This document shows positions 13,107 through 25,399 of a stretch of 64,000 nucleotides of DNA, in pieces. Position numbers and translations under genes: made by a program. Under the pieces are notes generated by a model. It made no database searches and was not told the origin of the DNA. It saw only the letters and a list, made by a program, of their open reading frames with translations. This DNA is from Homalodisca vitripennis. Its lineage: Eukaryota; Arthropoda; Insecta; Hemiptera; Cicadellidae. Location: assembly GCF_021130785.1 (NCBI RefSeq), contig NC_060208.1, positions 168,807,501 through 168,871,500 on the forward strand, in the 5' to 3' direction. The stretch's first letter is position 1. The number at the start of each line of letters is the position of its first letter.

Positions 13107-13412
13107 TTAAATATACCAGCACATACGAAGATTAAAAGTATAAATAATATGTCTTATACGCACACCCATGAAACCTGAAACCTGAAAACAGGAGTACATG
13201 AACATTCGTGGCTTATTCATGCGGATTAAACTTGAACAGGCTTTGAGCCGAAAAGATTGAATAGGCATATATAAGGTAGAGAGGAACGGAAAATCCAGAG
13301 GGAATGAACAATTTAGCTTTGGAGTGGCTTTTTGAAAATATGAGATAAGTTTTTCTCTCAAATAAATTATAAAACATTGTGCTAAATCTCTTTCATCGAA
13401 TTTCTCGAACAT
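13107..13412 (-). other. Unrecognised 101-codon open frame
   Basis: This is one of the longest AT-tolerant open frames outside mobile elements: 101 codons from ATG to stop on the minus strand. The predicted protein is rich in Phe, Arg and Met, with no signal peptide, membrane span or domain that I recognise. The reverse strand contains TGTTTTCAG inside the frame, which resembles a splice acceptor, so a spliced exon beginning inside it is conceivable. There is no homologue elsewhere in the window. It is probably a chance frame; I do not call it a gene. Confidence 0.15.
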
Positions 13413-13859
13413 TAGATTTCTTTCTATCGGAAAGAAATTTAAGAATATTTTATTAAAGTTTGCTCTATCCGAAAAGGTTTAGCGAGTCTCTCTCATTCAA
13501 TTTAATAGTACTGCCACTACGAAAACACACAATATTTGCTCTTCATATGTTCCATGTTATCTTTATTTATATCGTTTGATTGGCTGGGGTTTTGTGCCAA
13601 ATATTACATTGATTAGTCATCTTAAGCTCAATATGTTTCATTGTAATATATACTTTGAAAACTGTTTTAGAATTTTAACAAGCAGGTTCTGATAACTTTA
13701 ATGAATGGTGGTTAATGCTGTTCGAGCATTTTTTATTATAAATTTGTATTAGGTAGTTAGGCCGTTATCACAAGAAAATCCAGTAGTTTTTGCATGACAT
13801 AGTGTGGTCCTATTCTGAAATAAAATATTTTATGTATTAATTGAGTAATACGATGTAGG

Positions 13860-14138
13860 ACATCAGTGGAGTCGATCGAGAGTAATGAAGTTATTATATC
13901 GCGTGCTATTTCTGGCCAGAGCTCACGCGAAGATCACCTGATAGTATCGTGGGAAGAAGGGGGAGGACATTCGAGTTTATCTTGATTATGATGCAAATCC
14001 TGTACAAGTGCAACGATGAGTGAAGAAACTAGTAACGAGACGAGGAAGTCCCGGATCTACATACCTAGACCTCGAGCTAACAAGTTATTGCAGCATGTCT
14101 TCATTATTTTCAAATTCGCTTTGTATACAAATAAATAA
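13860..14138 (+). other. GC-richer block with a 40-codon ORF
   Basis: A block of about 250 bases with clearly higher GC than its surroundings begins at CATCAGTGGAGTCGATCGAG (initiator-like TCAGT plus the 12-mer GTCGATCGAGAG also seen at 5434). It contains an ATG at 14016 opening a 40-codon frame that ends with TAA at 14138; the product starts MSEETSNETRKSRIYIPRPR. An upstream short frame at about 13,884 starts MKLLYRVLFL. The frames are short and unrecognised. A 5' exon of a host gene is a possibility, with no support beyond composition. Confidence 0.22.
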
Positions 14139-14747
14139 CACATATATAAAATAAGTAATTATTAGTCATTGATCTCTGCAGTGTATTTTTTAAAATTTGA
14201 TTTAACCTTGAATTATGACAAGAATTTTAATCAAATTAGTTATTCCACTTGCGGAAAGGTCCATCGTTTGAGTTGGGAATATTACATTTTTAACTTTGAA
14301 AATATTTCATTTAGGGGTTTTTATTATGGTTGACTGTTACTACTAGTAGACTACTTAGTAGGCTTAAGAGAAGGATAGAATAAATATTGACTACTGAATA
14401 TTAAATTACAACTAAACGTGCACCTATTAGTTTCCATAATAATAATAATTTTAAAACTTTTATTTATATGATAATTCACTTTAAAAAATGGTTTTATTTT
14501 ACTTATAACAATCTGAATTTCGGAATAAGTTTATCAGATTTAGCCTATATGCAGTTTTAACGTTGTGTAAAATACTTCTTATACTCCACAAATTACAGGT
14601 AGGTACCTATTATGGATAACTTACATTTTTTCATACTAACTTTAGCATATTATAAATAGCTGACAGAGTAGGTATTCCAAGTCACTTTTCTTTGTATAAG
14701 GTATCCAAGCTCAGCATAGACTATCTAGAAAGGGAAAGCCTACAGCT

Positions 14748-14830
14748 CTAATTACTAGCACTTTACTAATTACTAGCACTAATTACTAGTAATTACTAGC
14801 ACTTTACTAGCAATCACTAATCACTAGCAA
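14748..14830. repeat. Short tandem repeat of ACTAGCACTAATT type
   Basis: TTACTAGCACTTTACTAATT-like words repeat irregularly about six times over about 80 bases. It is a small, imperfect minisatellite. Confidence 0.7.
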
Positions 14831-16190
14831 ACCTCATTTAATTATCCAAGAATAGATTATCAAAGAGAGTTGTAACAATCTGTAAAGCATTGGATAAAAT
14901 AACTGTATGAATTCCATTGTTGGTAGCTTTGTAGATTTATAAAACTAGTTACAAGTTCTACCTTGTTTTTTTAAATAAAAATACCTAAGAGTTCGTAAAA
15001 AATCAGTGTATATTCTATGACCAAGGCATTTCTTTCACTATACTGTTATAATTTATTATAGAATAAGCAACAGTATTAGAACTAACAACAATAATATTTT
15101 GTTCTAGCTAAATATTAACGCTCTGAGACCCTACTATAATTTAAGAAACATTAATACTATCACCATACAGTTATATTTTAAAACTCAGGACATAATTAAT
15201 GCAATTTATAAACAACAAGAAAACTCTAGGTACTCAATGTATTCACTATGTTAATTTGTTGCATTCATAAGTTTGAATAAAAATGGAAAAAACACTCCAA
15301 AAAAATATTAAAAAAATAGCAGTCGTGGGACTGCCGATAGAAGTGAAAACGGAACTATTAAGTTGAGAGTAATTAACAATACGTTATAGTAGCAGTACAT
15401 CTGTAATTTTAAATGTGACGTGTTTTTAATTTTCCAATTTTAAAATCCACGAAAAAAATATTATCAAATAACTAGAAATCTATTTTACCACTCTAGTAAG
15501 ATAAATCTTATACCGTAATAATACTCATTTCATGATGAAGAGGTTAAATATTAAAAACATAATTTAAATGAATAATGCTAAATTTAAAATACAAATATTC
15601 GTACAAATATTAAAAATGATTAAAAATATATTCGTTGTTTTCATTATTCATTTATAAGTGAGTAATCACCGAGTGAACAACAGTGAGTTGAACACCGTTG
15701 TAAATAATACAGTTATTGCTACGGATAAAGTATATAATTGCAATAACAATTAAACCCACAATATTTTTAAAACTAATAAATTAGTTAAATTAACTTGGTT
15801 CTTTCGTAAAGGTATTTTTATTGCACAATAAACTAATTTATTGAGTTAATACGGTATCAGTGAGCCAATGCGCCAACTACAGTTCCGGCAGAAACGTTTA
15901 CTCATCACTTCATACGCTACTACAGGCTAAACAAAACTTCCAATAAAAAAATGATAAATTACAAAAAAATATTCATCTATTTTCACACAACTTTCTCGCT
16001 GACAAATTTTGTCTGACCAAAAAATAAAAAAAATCCTCGCTTACTACTTTTTTCTTGTCATTGTAAACGCTATGTAAAATGTAAACAATAATAAAAATTA
16101 TTTCGAAATTTTTTTAATATTTAAAAATGTAACCAATAGATTGCCAATATTAAGAGCTTTAATTTGACGCATCTTACAGAATTGTACGAC
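14831..16190. other. AT-rich DNA, nothing recognised
   Basis: No ORF of note, no RNA gene and no transposon boundary was seen. Confidence 0.55.
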
Positions 16191-16194
16191 ATTG

Positions 16195-16440
16195 GCTTCA
16201 CTTTTAAATCGCGAGAGGAAGCCGTAAAGGTCACTGATTTTCGCAGTCTGTTTTCATACTCCGCCGGGACAGTTTTAACACAGCGAGACTGACTTTTTCA
16301 TGCAGGTTAGTAGTCCGCGGCCAAGTCTACGGTTAAAAAACACAGCGAGACTGACTTTTTCATGCAGGTTAGTATCATTAGCATGTCGGTGACGCGAACC
16401 GAGGATTTTACCCTCTACCAAAACGCTCAACGCGCCTAAA
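16195..16440 (+). repeat. GC-richer block with a 36-bp direct duplication
   Basis: The 36-bp segment CACAGCGAGACTGACTTTTT plus CATGCAGGTTAGTA occurs at 16277-16313 and again at 16339-16374, about 62 bases apart and nearly identical. Each copy ends with GCAG/GTTAGT, a fair splice donor. GGCTTC and GAAGCC upstream (about 16,194 and 16,219) can pair. The block is GC-richer than its surroundings. It could be duplicated exon ends or a small tandem duplication of unknown origin. Confidence 0.45.
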
Positions 16441-17597
16441 GAAGTTTCCACTTCAAAAATACCTCAGTGATATAATTAAAACTGAGTTAAATTTGAGAAT
16501 TCTCAGATGAAAGGAAGTTTCTTAATAATCGGTTTGTGTTTTAACTTCTCAGATAAATTAAACTTGAACTTTCTTAACATAATATTCGTTTAATAGTTAG
16601 TTTACCTGTTTATAAATTGGCGCATTTCTCAGTTTTATTAATACGTTTTAAAAACGTTTAAGTATATTCCACTAGGGATTCCACCAGATATAGATAACAA
16701 ATATGTAACTAGTGAGTCTACAGTGCTTGTTACTACTTTGCAAACAGTAAATTATATTAAACTTTGTATTTAAATTAAATCCAGAGATTGCTTACACTAT
16801 ACTCTTACCTACAACGAATGGATCTGTACCTATATATCTTTATCTTTTTTAATATCTACCGAAGTTTACGTAGAGACGAGTCTCCATTATTAAGTTCTTT
16901 ATGTTAGTTTTCTTTTATTTATAAATTTTAGAAGTGAACTAAATCAAGACTTAACTTTGGTAAAGAAAAATAAATTGGTTGTTTGTTTAAGCCATTGTCA
17001 ATTAGGATATCTCAGGTCAAAACTGGTTGAAAAGTTGTGAAAGTTTCAATAAAGAAACTATTATACATAGTCAAGTCTCTCTTTGTTAGCCACTATTTCA
17101 AACAAGATCATGCCGTGCCAAAGTAATCCACCTCTCAACTCAATCGGAACTTAAAGTTTCTGTAACGGTCGATTGAGAAATAGAAACTTATACAGGCTTA
17201 AAACATTAAGACTCCTCGCCATTATTTACAATAAAAAGATATAACAAATCTGAAATTTCAGATACTATGGTCATCAAATACAAAATTTAATACTTAACTG
17301 GAATGTTTTTAATATGAACCAAAATTTCGTATCTACATTAAAATATGTATAATAATTTAAGCAGGATGACAACTTTGAAACTAGAATTCAAAGAACAGTT
17401 TTACTAGTGAAGCCGAATCCTAATGTAAAAATTTCTTATCATGGAATTCAATGTAGATGTTTTAGTCAAAATAAATCATCAAAAAACAATTTAAAAACAA
17501 AACCTGAAATAACAATCGAGTATTAATTGTTTTAGTACATAGTATTAACCTCAACTAATGTAATATGGTAATCAAATACAGTCGCCTAACAGTAAAC
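16441..17597. other. AT-rich DNA, nothing recognised
   Basis: No gene-like or repeat-like structure was recognised before the transposon at 17.6 kb. Confidence 0.55.
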
Positions 17598-17599
17598 TA

Positions 17600-18897
17600 C
17601 AGGGTGGAGCGCGGTAATTTGCTGATTTGAAAATAAAATAAAAAAATTATGAACCTTACAAAAAATTATTTTTTATTTTAATTATATTGAACAGTAAGGG
17701 AATTTTTAAATTACATGGTTTTAAATAATGTATCTGGCAAATGTCGACCTTCGGCATCCACACACTGCTGCATACGTTTTCTGAAGTTTTCATTAACTCT
17801 AACAAGCATGTCGACTGGTATTCTGCCAATTTCAGCCTCAATATTGTTCCTTAGGTCTTCCAAAGTGTTGGGACGGTTGATATACACCTTCGACTTCAGG
17901 TAACCCCAAAGGAATAAGTCTCGTGAGCCAGTTCAAATCACCCCTCTAAGAGATAAGCCGTCCAGGAAACATTTGCCTCAAACAATTCATGGTAACCCTC
18001 GCTGTGTGTGCAGTGGCACCATCCTGTTGGAACCACGTATCCTCTAATTGCATTGCCTCAAGATCCGGCTGAAAAAATCCTGTATCATAGTCAAGTACCG
18101 TTCGGAGTTCACAGTTATGGTACGACGGTTACCCTGAAAAAAGTAAGGGCCAATGATGCCTACTCGTGATATGGCGCACCACACAGTGACGCGGTCCGAA
18201 TGCAGAGGTCTCTGGTGGACTTCTCTGGGGTTTGTTTCACTCCAGTAGTGCATGTTTTGCTTGTTGACACACCCACTGAGGTGAAAATGTGCCTCATCAT
18301 AAAAGAATACAATTGCGTCACGCGGTATAGTTGCAAGCGTGTCTTCACAAGAAGTACGCCGTGTCAAATAGTCTCGTGCTGACAATTGATGGACCACGCA
18401 CATTTTATACGGGTGAAATCTCAGTTCATCATGAAGAATCCGGTGGAGAGAACGTCTTGAAATGCCAAGAGCAAGTGATTGCTTCCGAGCAGAGCGTTTT
18501 GGAGATTGCAGTACTGCTGCTCTAACTCTATCGATGTTTTCCGGTTTTGTAATCCTTCTCTGAGGTCCCCTTCGTACACATGACACATTCCCTGCTGTTC
18601 TGAATGCAGTTACCCAATTTACAATTGATTGCCGACCAGGAACACGTCCGCGTGGGGGAACAGCGAATCGTAAACGAAAAGCACGCTGCACTGCAATGGT
18701 CGAGTGGGCATTTGAAAAATACGCTTCAACACAAAACGACCTCTCCTATCGTGTCCACTGCATGATGGCAACTGAAACGTGGAGGAATACAAATCTCCAG
18801 TCAGCCACTATAAGCCATGCCCACTTTCCCCTCTCTTCGACCAACAGTGCCGCCACAGCCTGCAGTGCAAAAAAGCAAATTACCGCGCTCCACCCTG
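17600..18897 (-). mobile_element. DD41D mariner-like transposon, inactivated
   Basis: The 1,298-bp element is bounded by perfect 23-bp inverted repeats (17600-17622 and 18875-18897; outer end CAGGGTGGAGCGCGGTAATT). TA dinucleotides lie just outside both ends (17598-17599 and 18898-18899), the expected target duplication for Tc1/mariner transposons. It carries one transposase gene on the minus strand, which is broken in several places. The intact TIRs mean it could in principle be mobilised by a related transposase, but it cannot make its own. Confidence 0.9.
17711..18763 (-). pseudogene. DD41D transposase pseudogene
   Basis: The gene once encoded a cut-and-paste transposase of about 350 residues with an N-terminal helix-turn-helix of the DUF4817 type and a C-terminal DDE domain. 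Visible are the ATG at 18763, the helix-turn-helix region ending in QSIVNWVTAF, the first catalytic Asp in FFYDEAHFH, the second in FQQDGATAH, and the C-terminus ending in TLFKTM before TAA at 17711. Breaks: codon 6 is TAG (18746-18748); a one-base shift in the T run near 18,070; a stop after the FPGRLIS motif near 17,955; and a small deletion removing the PPRSPD motif near 17,925. The deletion leaves the third Asp codon only in a shifted frame. The undeleted spacing would give 41 residues between the second and third Asp. The longest clean piece covers 18044-18691. Confidence 0.9.
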
Positions 18898-18899
18898 TA

Positions 18900-19591
18900 T
18901 ATTAATTCGACCCTTAACATTACACATTACCCTTGTTAATTTATATGATCGTAATCATTACAATCAATGAACACTAAAGCCGATGAGCCCTGATGCCGTA
19001 ATTGTATTGCCTCTACCTATTCACACATCATTGTACAGATTATCTCTACTTTAGTACCTGATAATTCAATTATTTATACTTCAAACCGTATGATCAATAC
19101 TCGTATTATCCAGGACACGCTATTTTAGTAAAACATTTACATAAATAGGCTTTCATCGACTGAGCTTTTATCGATGCCTCTCCTACTAGTTGCTGGTAAA
19201 CGGAAACTGTCCAATGAGTTTACATAGTGGATTAAAATTCTGTTTTAAAATCGTACATTTCTACCTCTACATCATATTTGAAAATGGTAAACGTCGGTAT
19301 ATTAGCAGTCGGCCAGGATGTAATTTTACAAATGTAAACCCTCCCACTCTGACCAAACCTCTGGCTTACGTTTGATATTGTAGAAATTATAAAAAGACCT
19401 CTACATTTGAAACTTTACGTTTTTGTGTACGAAACATGGAGTTAGATTGTGCTACGTGTCATTCTATTGGATTTTGCTGAGGTTCGTAAACAGTTTTACG
19501 TTCATCTTAAGAATTGGCATAATCACACTGAGAACATTAGGGAATACATAACATTTTATACTAACTGAGTACAATCCTGATATTTTAAGAT

Positions 19592-19650
<59 letters not shown>

Positions 19651-20189
19651 TAGTTTCACACTAATCATAACTATCTGCAAGATATTCATTTAAATTTAAA
19701 TCTATATTTCGTTGTCTGAAGACGATATATTGACTTTGATAACGTTAAAGCGTACACGAAGATTTTAAAACCTTCGTACCCTTTTCTTAGGGTAAAAGCT
19801 TTAATAGAAACAACAAATTAAGTTCAGAGCGCAACTATTCTTGAGATCTGGTCAATAAATGGAAAAGGGTTAGGTACTTTTGCGTATTATATGAATGTTT
19901 TATAGAAGATGTATAATTGCGTGACCGGATTACACTAACCGAATTTCTTTATTTCTTCAGCTTGTGTTCTGAAAAATAGCTCCATTGACTTAAATTAAAT
20001 AAACGACCTAAATGTTACTGTGAAGGTACCGGTATATAAAAGAAATAAAGAAACAAACAAATAAGTATAAATATATACATATATATTTATACTCACAGTT
20101 ACATTTACTAACACTATATAACATATTACTGTATTAAAACGTTTATAATAATCAACATACATTTGTTTACAAAACAAGCAATGTAAAAA
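18900..20189. other. AT-rich DNA with a (TA)n tract
   Basis: A pure (AT)n run occupies about 19595-19647. Frames of about 60 codons around 19.2 and 20.1 kb have no recognisable features. Confidence 0.55.
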
Positions 20190-20245
20190 ACCTAAAAAAA
20201 ATCGTAAAACGTTTGTTTTGAATTTTGTTTATTATTTAAGCTTAC

Positions 20246-20424
20246 CTGCAAATAATCTCTGTGATACAGGAAATAATTTGTGGCTGCAATATGTGGGACA
20301 AGTTTAATATCGCGTATTCCTCAGGAATGCTGAACTCGTGAAAATACCATTCGACGCGTTGGTGTACCGAGCAGACCGCTATTGCACCACAGCTGTATTG
20401 TTCTTTGGACAATAATGTGATATC
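20246..20424 (-). other. Candidate exon-like open block A, left copy
   Basis: On the minus strand a 59-codon stop-free stretch follows TAA and ends at TTTGCAG/GTAAGC, a strong splice donor. The right-arm copy (59655-59833) has exactly the same length, no indels, no stops and the same donor. Part of the product reads VCSVHQRVEWYFHEF in both copies. However, of about 16 codons that differ only three are synonymous, so there is no sign of protein-level constraint. The segment also carries the dispersed TATTGTTCTTT module near 20,395 (plus-strand reading). Exon status is doubtful. Confidence 0.25.
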
Positions 20425-20944
20425 TTATAGACTACAGTACTAATAATGATGTAATTTAAAATACCTAACGTAAGCTGAACTATATGTGAATTTAATATAA
20501 GTTTTAATAACGCATAGGTCTCATTTCCATTTTACCTATTACATATTTTTACTTGTTTTAATTGTATTGTTTCAGGGGAAGTAAATTTTATGATTCCATA
20601 AAAGAAAAAAAGATATATTACAGTCAATTTTTTTATTCTTTCATGTTTGCCTCATTAATTACCTCAATTATCTTATGGTAGAAAAATGATAAATTTTTAA
20701 TGGACATTCTTATTTAGGAAAAGATTGTAGACAGCGTAGGGTAAATTTACAGTCAATAAGCCTCCAACCAGACGTAGTGTTATTAGATGTATATAATATA
20801 GATGGTTCTTTCTCAAACAGTTCAAGATAACTTAGACATACACCTGTATAATCAAGAGTAATATTGATACTAGAGTACACAAGAACCTGTAGGAGAGAAA
20901 AGAGAAACATCCGGGAGGGAGGTCCTTAAGTCACCAACTAAGAG

Positions 20945-22140
20945 TATCGCTAAGACTTTAGGAGAGAAAAAAATAAAACGTCCGGGAGTTGATTTTCTAA
21001 GACACTATCAACGATATTATCTTATTAAGTTATGAGTCTTAACATAACAGTTTCAGTCAGCAAATGCTATTAAATAATCCAATACCAGATATATTGATTG
21101 CATCAAATCATGTTTTTTAACTCTTATCCAGTGATATTAGTACAAGTATACAATTATACAAGTATTTATTTATATTAAGAACCCAATTTAAAAACTCGCT
21201 GCAACGATTCTAAAACTCCACATTAATATGTAACTAAGTAAACAGAACAGTATTCATTATGAATATTGTTTTTTAATTAGTGCCATGGCTAAAAGTAAAA
21301 CGGAACACTTATTTGCTTATTTGTGTTGGGATCGTGACTAAAATATCGTAGTTCACTCAATCGTGCACCTAATTTGACAGTGAGATGAATTCTTTACTTG
21401 ATTGCACTTGATTTAGTTGTCTAGGGTTCTCTGATGTCGAAAGGATGTAAATAGTCCTTCTCTAAGTTCTCCATCACTGACTCTCTTTAATCTTTTCAGA
21501 CGGAAGTAGAGTTCAGAGAGCAGGAGTAAAGATTGTAACAGCGTCAGATTTCAGACACTGCACTAAGCAAAACTGCCTTTGGACTCGCACAAATATATAT
21601 AGCTAATCCTTACGTATATAAATTATAAAACGCCTAGGGTAGATAGAGTAAAATTTATCGTCATTTTAATCCCGATACTCTGCATGTTAAAGGTCAAAAG
21701 TTTAACGTATATACTGTTTATGATAATTGTGTATCTGTTTATAGTGTTATCTTAGTGCTCAGTAACCTCACAAGACAACTGGCTGAGCATTCCGGTTTTA
21801 TTTTCTGCTTCGAATAAATTTCATAAAATTTCAGCAATTTATTAAAACATAACAATTCTCATTGTAAATGATACTTAAGAGGTTTTTATTGTCCTTTTTT
21901 ATGTAATTATGATTACTAAACAAAAAAGTCTAATAAAATTTAACATAATGACGCGTGCTATTCAATTTAGTCATATTTACAATAGACTCAAACATTGTCA
22001 TTTTAGGTAGTATTAAATTCTTCCTTTTTTTTGTACGAATGATTTGGTAAATACGTGATAAAATCAAATAACGTGTACAAATAATTTTAATTTTTTATAT
22101 TCTTGAGCATTATCATCAAACCACTATTGGAAGCAATATT
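20945..22140. other. Left-arm-specific segment with a third foldback-family arm
   Basis: This about 1.2-kb stretch has no counterpart in the right arm, where a LINE fragment sits at the equivalent place. It includes ACAGCGTCAGATTTCAGACA near 21,540, which resembles one arm of the foldback family at 2.5 and 11.8 kb. It was inserted here or deleted from the other arm after the duplication. Confidence 0.5.
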
Positions 22141-22437
22141 ATTTAGGTACTTTGTTCAGACCATTACTACAGTTAACTAGAATAGTTATAGTTTCAGCTT
22201 CCATTTAACCTAGATGAAAACTTTCAAGTAGATTCATATTAATATATAATTAAAATATTACTAAATGTTAGGAATGAACAATGAACTTGTTCTTTATCTG
22301 ATTTACTGTTTTATACTATACGATTAGTACATATAATCTCATATAATTTGTTTACAAACGAATGGATAATCAATAGCAAGGAACAAACAAAGGATATTGT
22401 AGTACAGACACTAGAGTAGCTTATCAATAGTGCACGA

Positions 22438-22530
22438 TTACATTGTTGTACAAAGAACAATACATCGGTGGCACAATAGTACTCTGCTGTGGGGACCGTA
22501 GGTGTTGAGGGCTATTGTCGTTATGTATAA
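22438..22530. repeat. Dispersed module, copy C left
   Basis: Contains TACAAAGAACAATACATCGG near 22,447 followed by CTCTGCTGTGGGGACCGTAG. About 60 bases are identical to the inverted partner near 58.30-58.37 kb, and it aligns with copies A and B. The minus strand reads SRVLLCHRCIVLC here, similar to SRPLLHHSCIVLW in copy A. Reading frames are not maintained across all copies. Confidence 0.5.
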
Positions 22531-23096
22531 CAATACCATAGTCACGCAATATATTAAACTCATATAAAGCCTTTGAGCTAGACAGTAATGTTCACTTCTA
22601 TGATTAATTGGTAGATGCCTGCATTGTATGTCAAACGCAATTAACATTAAAATCAATAATAGTTCATAAGAGAGCTTCTTAATGTTAAATGATTAACATA
22701 AAATTACAAAATAAAGTTTAAAATACAAAAGAAAACATGAATGTAATGTACGTATTGTGAATAGAAAAAAGTAGAATATACTAAATTACAAGCAGTGCTA
22801 TTGATCCACTTACTACGTAACCTCTTAACATAAAACGCATGGTTTACAAAAATTGGGCAAAAAGCTCATACTCGTATAATGATAATTTTATTTAGAGCTT
22901 CAGACTATTAATTTTGTATGACAAGTACAATAATTTATTATTAGGTTGCATGCTAACTTTTCTTCCACAATTATAGGAGGGGAGCCATTGCTATCCCCCG
23001 CTCACCAAATCTGATTTACTCATCTTTAATTCAGCATAATACTGTAATCAGATACCGAGCAATAACTTTTTTCACACTATGTTTTTATAATCACAG

Positions 23097-23330
23097 TCAT
23101 AAATTAGGAATACTAATAATAACCGATTTATCCATTGGTAAATTCGGTCCATAAAGCATGTGATATACAATGTGGCACTTCCCGCTGTGACCAAAACTTA
23201 TATAACAAACTTTTTCAACTAACGCTCTCCTATTGAAGTTAGTTTTCTGCGTATCTGTAATCGATTGTGATTTTACGACACTAATAAATTTGTCAGACCT
23301 ACATTTACAAATGAAGCAGCGTATATACAT
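23097..23330 (-). other. Unrecognised 77-codon frame shared in part with the right arm
   Basis: The minus-strand frame reads through NFNRRALVEKVCYISFGHSG. The right-arm partner (57339-57671, plus strand) keeps ISVVK..QSI.D.QK..NRR.LLEKVCYIS, then shifts frame after CNIVY because of a small indel. This may be an ancient gene piece or a repeat present before the duplication. The frame difference shows that at least one copy no longer codes. The family is not recognised. Confidence 0.25.
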
Positions 23331-24729
23331 TTAATACCGATCAATACCGATATTAGACTCAGGGTGTAATATGAAATTTCTTTTTATTAAGTGACAGTTT
23401 AAAGTAAAACAATCTATCCCATCTTTCCCTGTGGCGATGTAAACAGCTATTGTACTGTTTGAAATAATAACATCCAGAGATTAGACTATTAGATTTCTCA
23501 TTTAATGAGTGCCACTTAAATTATTGCCATAGTTGATGTCTTGTAGGAAATATAGACATTCACAAAAACAATAAAGTGTCAACTACATATATGCACCTTA
23601 AATTAGTCTTACCTAGTGTGTACACTGTCTCCACTGGACAGCCGTATCCATCGTTTAACCAAGACCGTACATTAAAACGCTAGAACTAATTCAGTTAAAT
23701 GTATGTTAACAACTTTATATATCAAGTTTCAACAGAGCCTTCCTTACTTAATTCAGATATAGTTAAATATGTACGCCTTGACTACTACTTACGATTTAAT
23801 CAATACAGATTTTATTGTTTTTAGATTCAATTATATGTAATTTTAAAATATTCATATTACGTCTAACTTTGGTCTCAGAACACACGTTGATGCCTTCACG
23901 AATAAATAAATGGTCTAAAACTACTTCCAGTACAGTCTTATACAATTATTGCTTGATCTGACACCTTTCATTTCAAACAATAGAATAAATTGTCGTTTAA
24001 TATAGGATATATTTTATATCAAACATTAGTCACCAATAGTCACCTAATTTGTTAAAAATTCTAAATACAGGGTGTAACTGGTTATTTTTAACATTATTAT
24101 CTAAAAGCAAAACTCTCCAAAATGTTATTCCTACAATTGTATGTAAAGAGATGACATGCAACTTGAAGAATGCAATTAAGTAAACTGTAATTAAATGAAT
24201 ATATTGTAATAAACATCTTATAGTAGATTCCTTTGAAAGAAACTGTTAAATGAATAGGTCTTCTTTACTAATTATATAAATGCAGAAAATTGTGAATAGT
24301 TCCTTTCAAGAAATAAACTCAGCTCTTTAATTATATAGCTACAAAAGAATTAAATTCAATGAAACATATAATGTCCCATATTGAAAGAATATAATGGAAC
24401 CTTTAAGAAAGGAACATCTTATGGCAGACGCTAATATCTCTTAATAATATAACAAGTTAATTACATCAAGGGCTTTCACCCTTGTATGGATATGCTTGAC
24501 ATAACCGTAAAACCTTACATGTTAATAATTCACGTAACCTACTGGTATAAAAAAATCTCCTTACGTAATTATAGTTATAGCTTTATCCATATATTAGTAA
24601 TCAATTATATGAATTCATAAATAATAACAAAGGTATATTTTCAGGAATATTTTCTACTTAATTTGTCGATTTAAAGTAGACCTTACTAATGACTAATATA
24701 TAAAAACCATTTATAATAAAGAGATATAT

Positions 24730-25017
24730 TTGTCAAAAGTAAGAATTAGATACAATCAGAATACCATTGAGAAAAAGCAAAGTTTTTTTCAACCCTTTAG
24801 AATCTTTTTATTATGTATGGATACAAATTTTGTTTATAGAATAAAGAAAGAAAGAAACTTGTTTATAAGTAATCCCAAGTTTGGTTGGATATTTATGTGT
24901 GACATCTGTTCATCTACAGAGAAAGAACTACATCAGTGCACCATGATAGGTTGTCAACGTAAGAGAGATCTACCGTTGAAAAATAGTACACAGTATAGAA
25001 ACAGATTAACTGAGTAA
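24730..25017 (+). other. Unrecognised 95-codon frame with a CDIC motif
   Basis: The plus-strand frame contains KFGWIFMCDICSSTEKELHQ, a cluster with C-x2-C and further Cys and His residues downstream (CTMIGC). The inverted partner near 55,690-55,850 on the minus strand keeps the frame for about 40 codons (PKFGRTFMCDICSSIEKELHQ region), then diverges and stops earlier. No family is recognised; the Cys spacing alone does not establish a zinc finger. It could be a chance frame in a duplicated block. Confidence 0.2.
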
Positions 25018-25300
25018 ACAAGAATACTATGATCTTATACCAATGCGTTTGACTATTAATTAGTAGAGACTTACTAAGTATAAATATTAAAATACTTATA
25101 AAAATTAAAACAAAGTATTTGCACTTGGTATGGACAGAAAGTGGGACTATTGTATTTGAAGAAAACGGTATTCTATTTTGTTTTTATTTACAAATATGAA
25201 TTTATACATATATTCATTTTTCAGTAACGTGTATTTACAGGAATATCTGAGAAAATCCTGTATATCAGTGTAAAGTATATACACATATTATTCGTTTATT

Positions 25301-25304
<4 letters not shown>

Positions 25305-25376
<72 letters not shown>

Positions 25377-25399
25377 GGTGTGTGTGTGTGTGTGTGTGT
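25305..25399. repeat. Compound (TA)n(TG)n microsatellite
   Basis: (TA)n at about 25305-25353 runs directly into (TG)n to about 25399. The right arm has a (TA)n tract at the mirrored place (55,231-55,357) but no TG part. Confidence 0.9.

Noticed and set aside
18160..18970. Several plus- and minus-strand frames over the DD41D relic
   Set aside because: Shadow frames of the transposase pseudogene and its TIR.
22438..22656. 72-codon minus-strand frame
   Set aside because: The right-arm copy has changes that do not respect this frame, and the segment belongs to the dispersed TATTGTTCTTT module.
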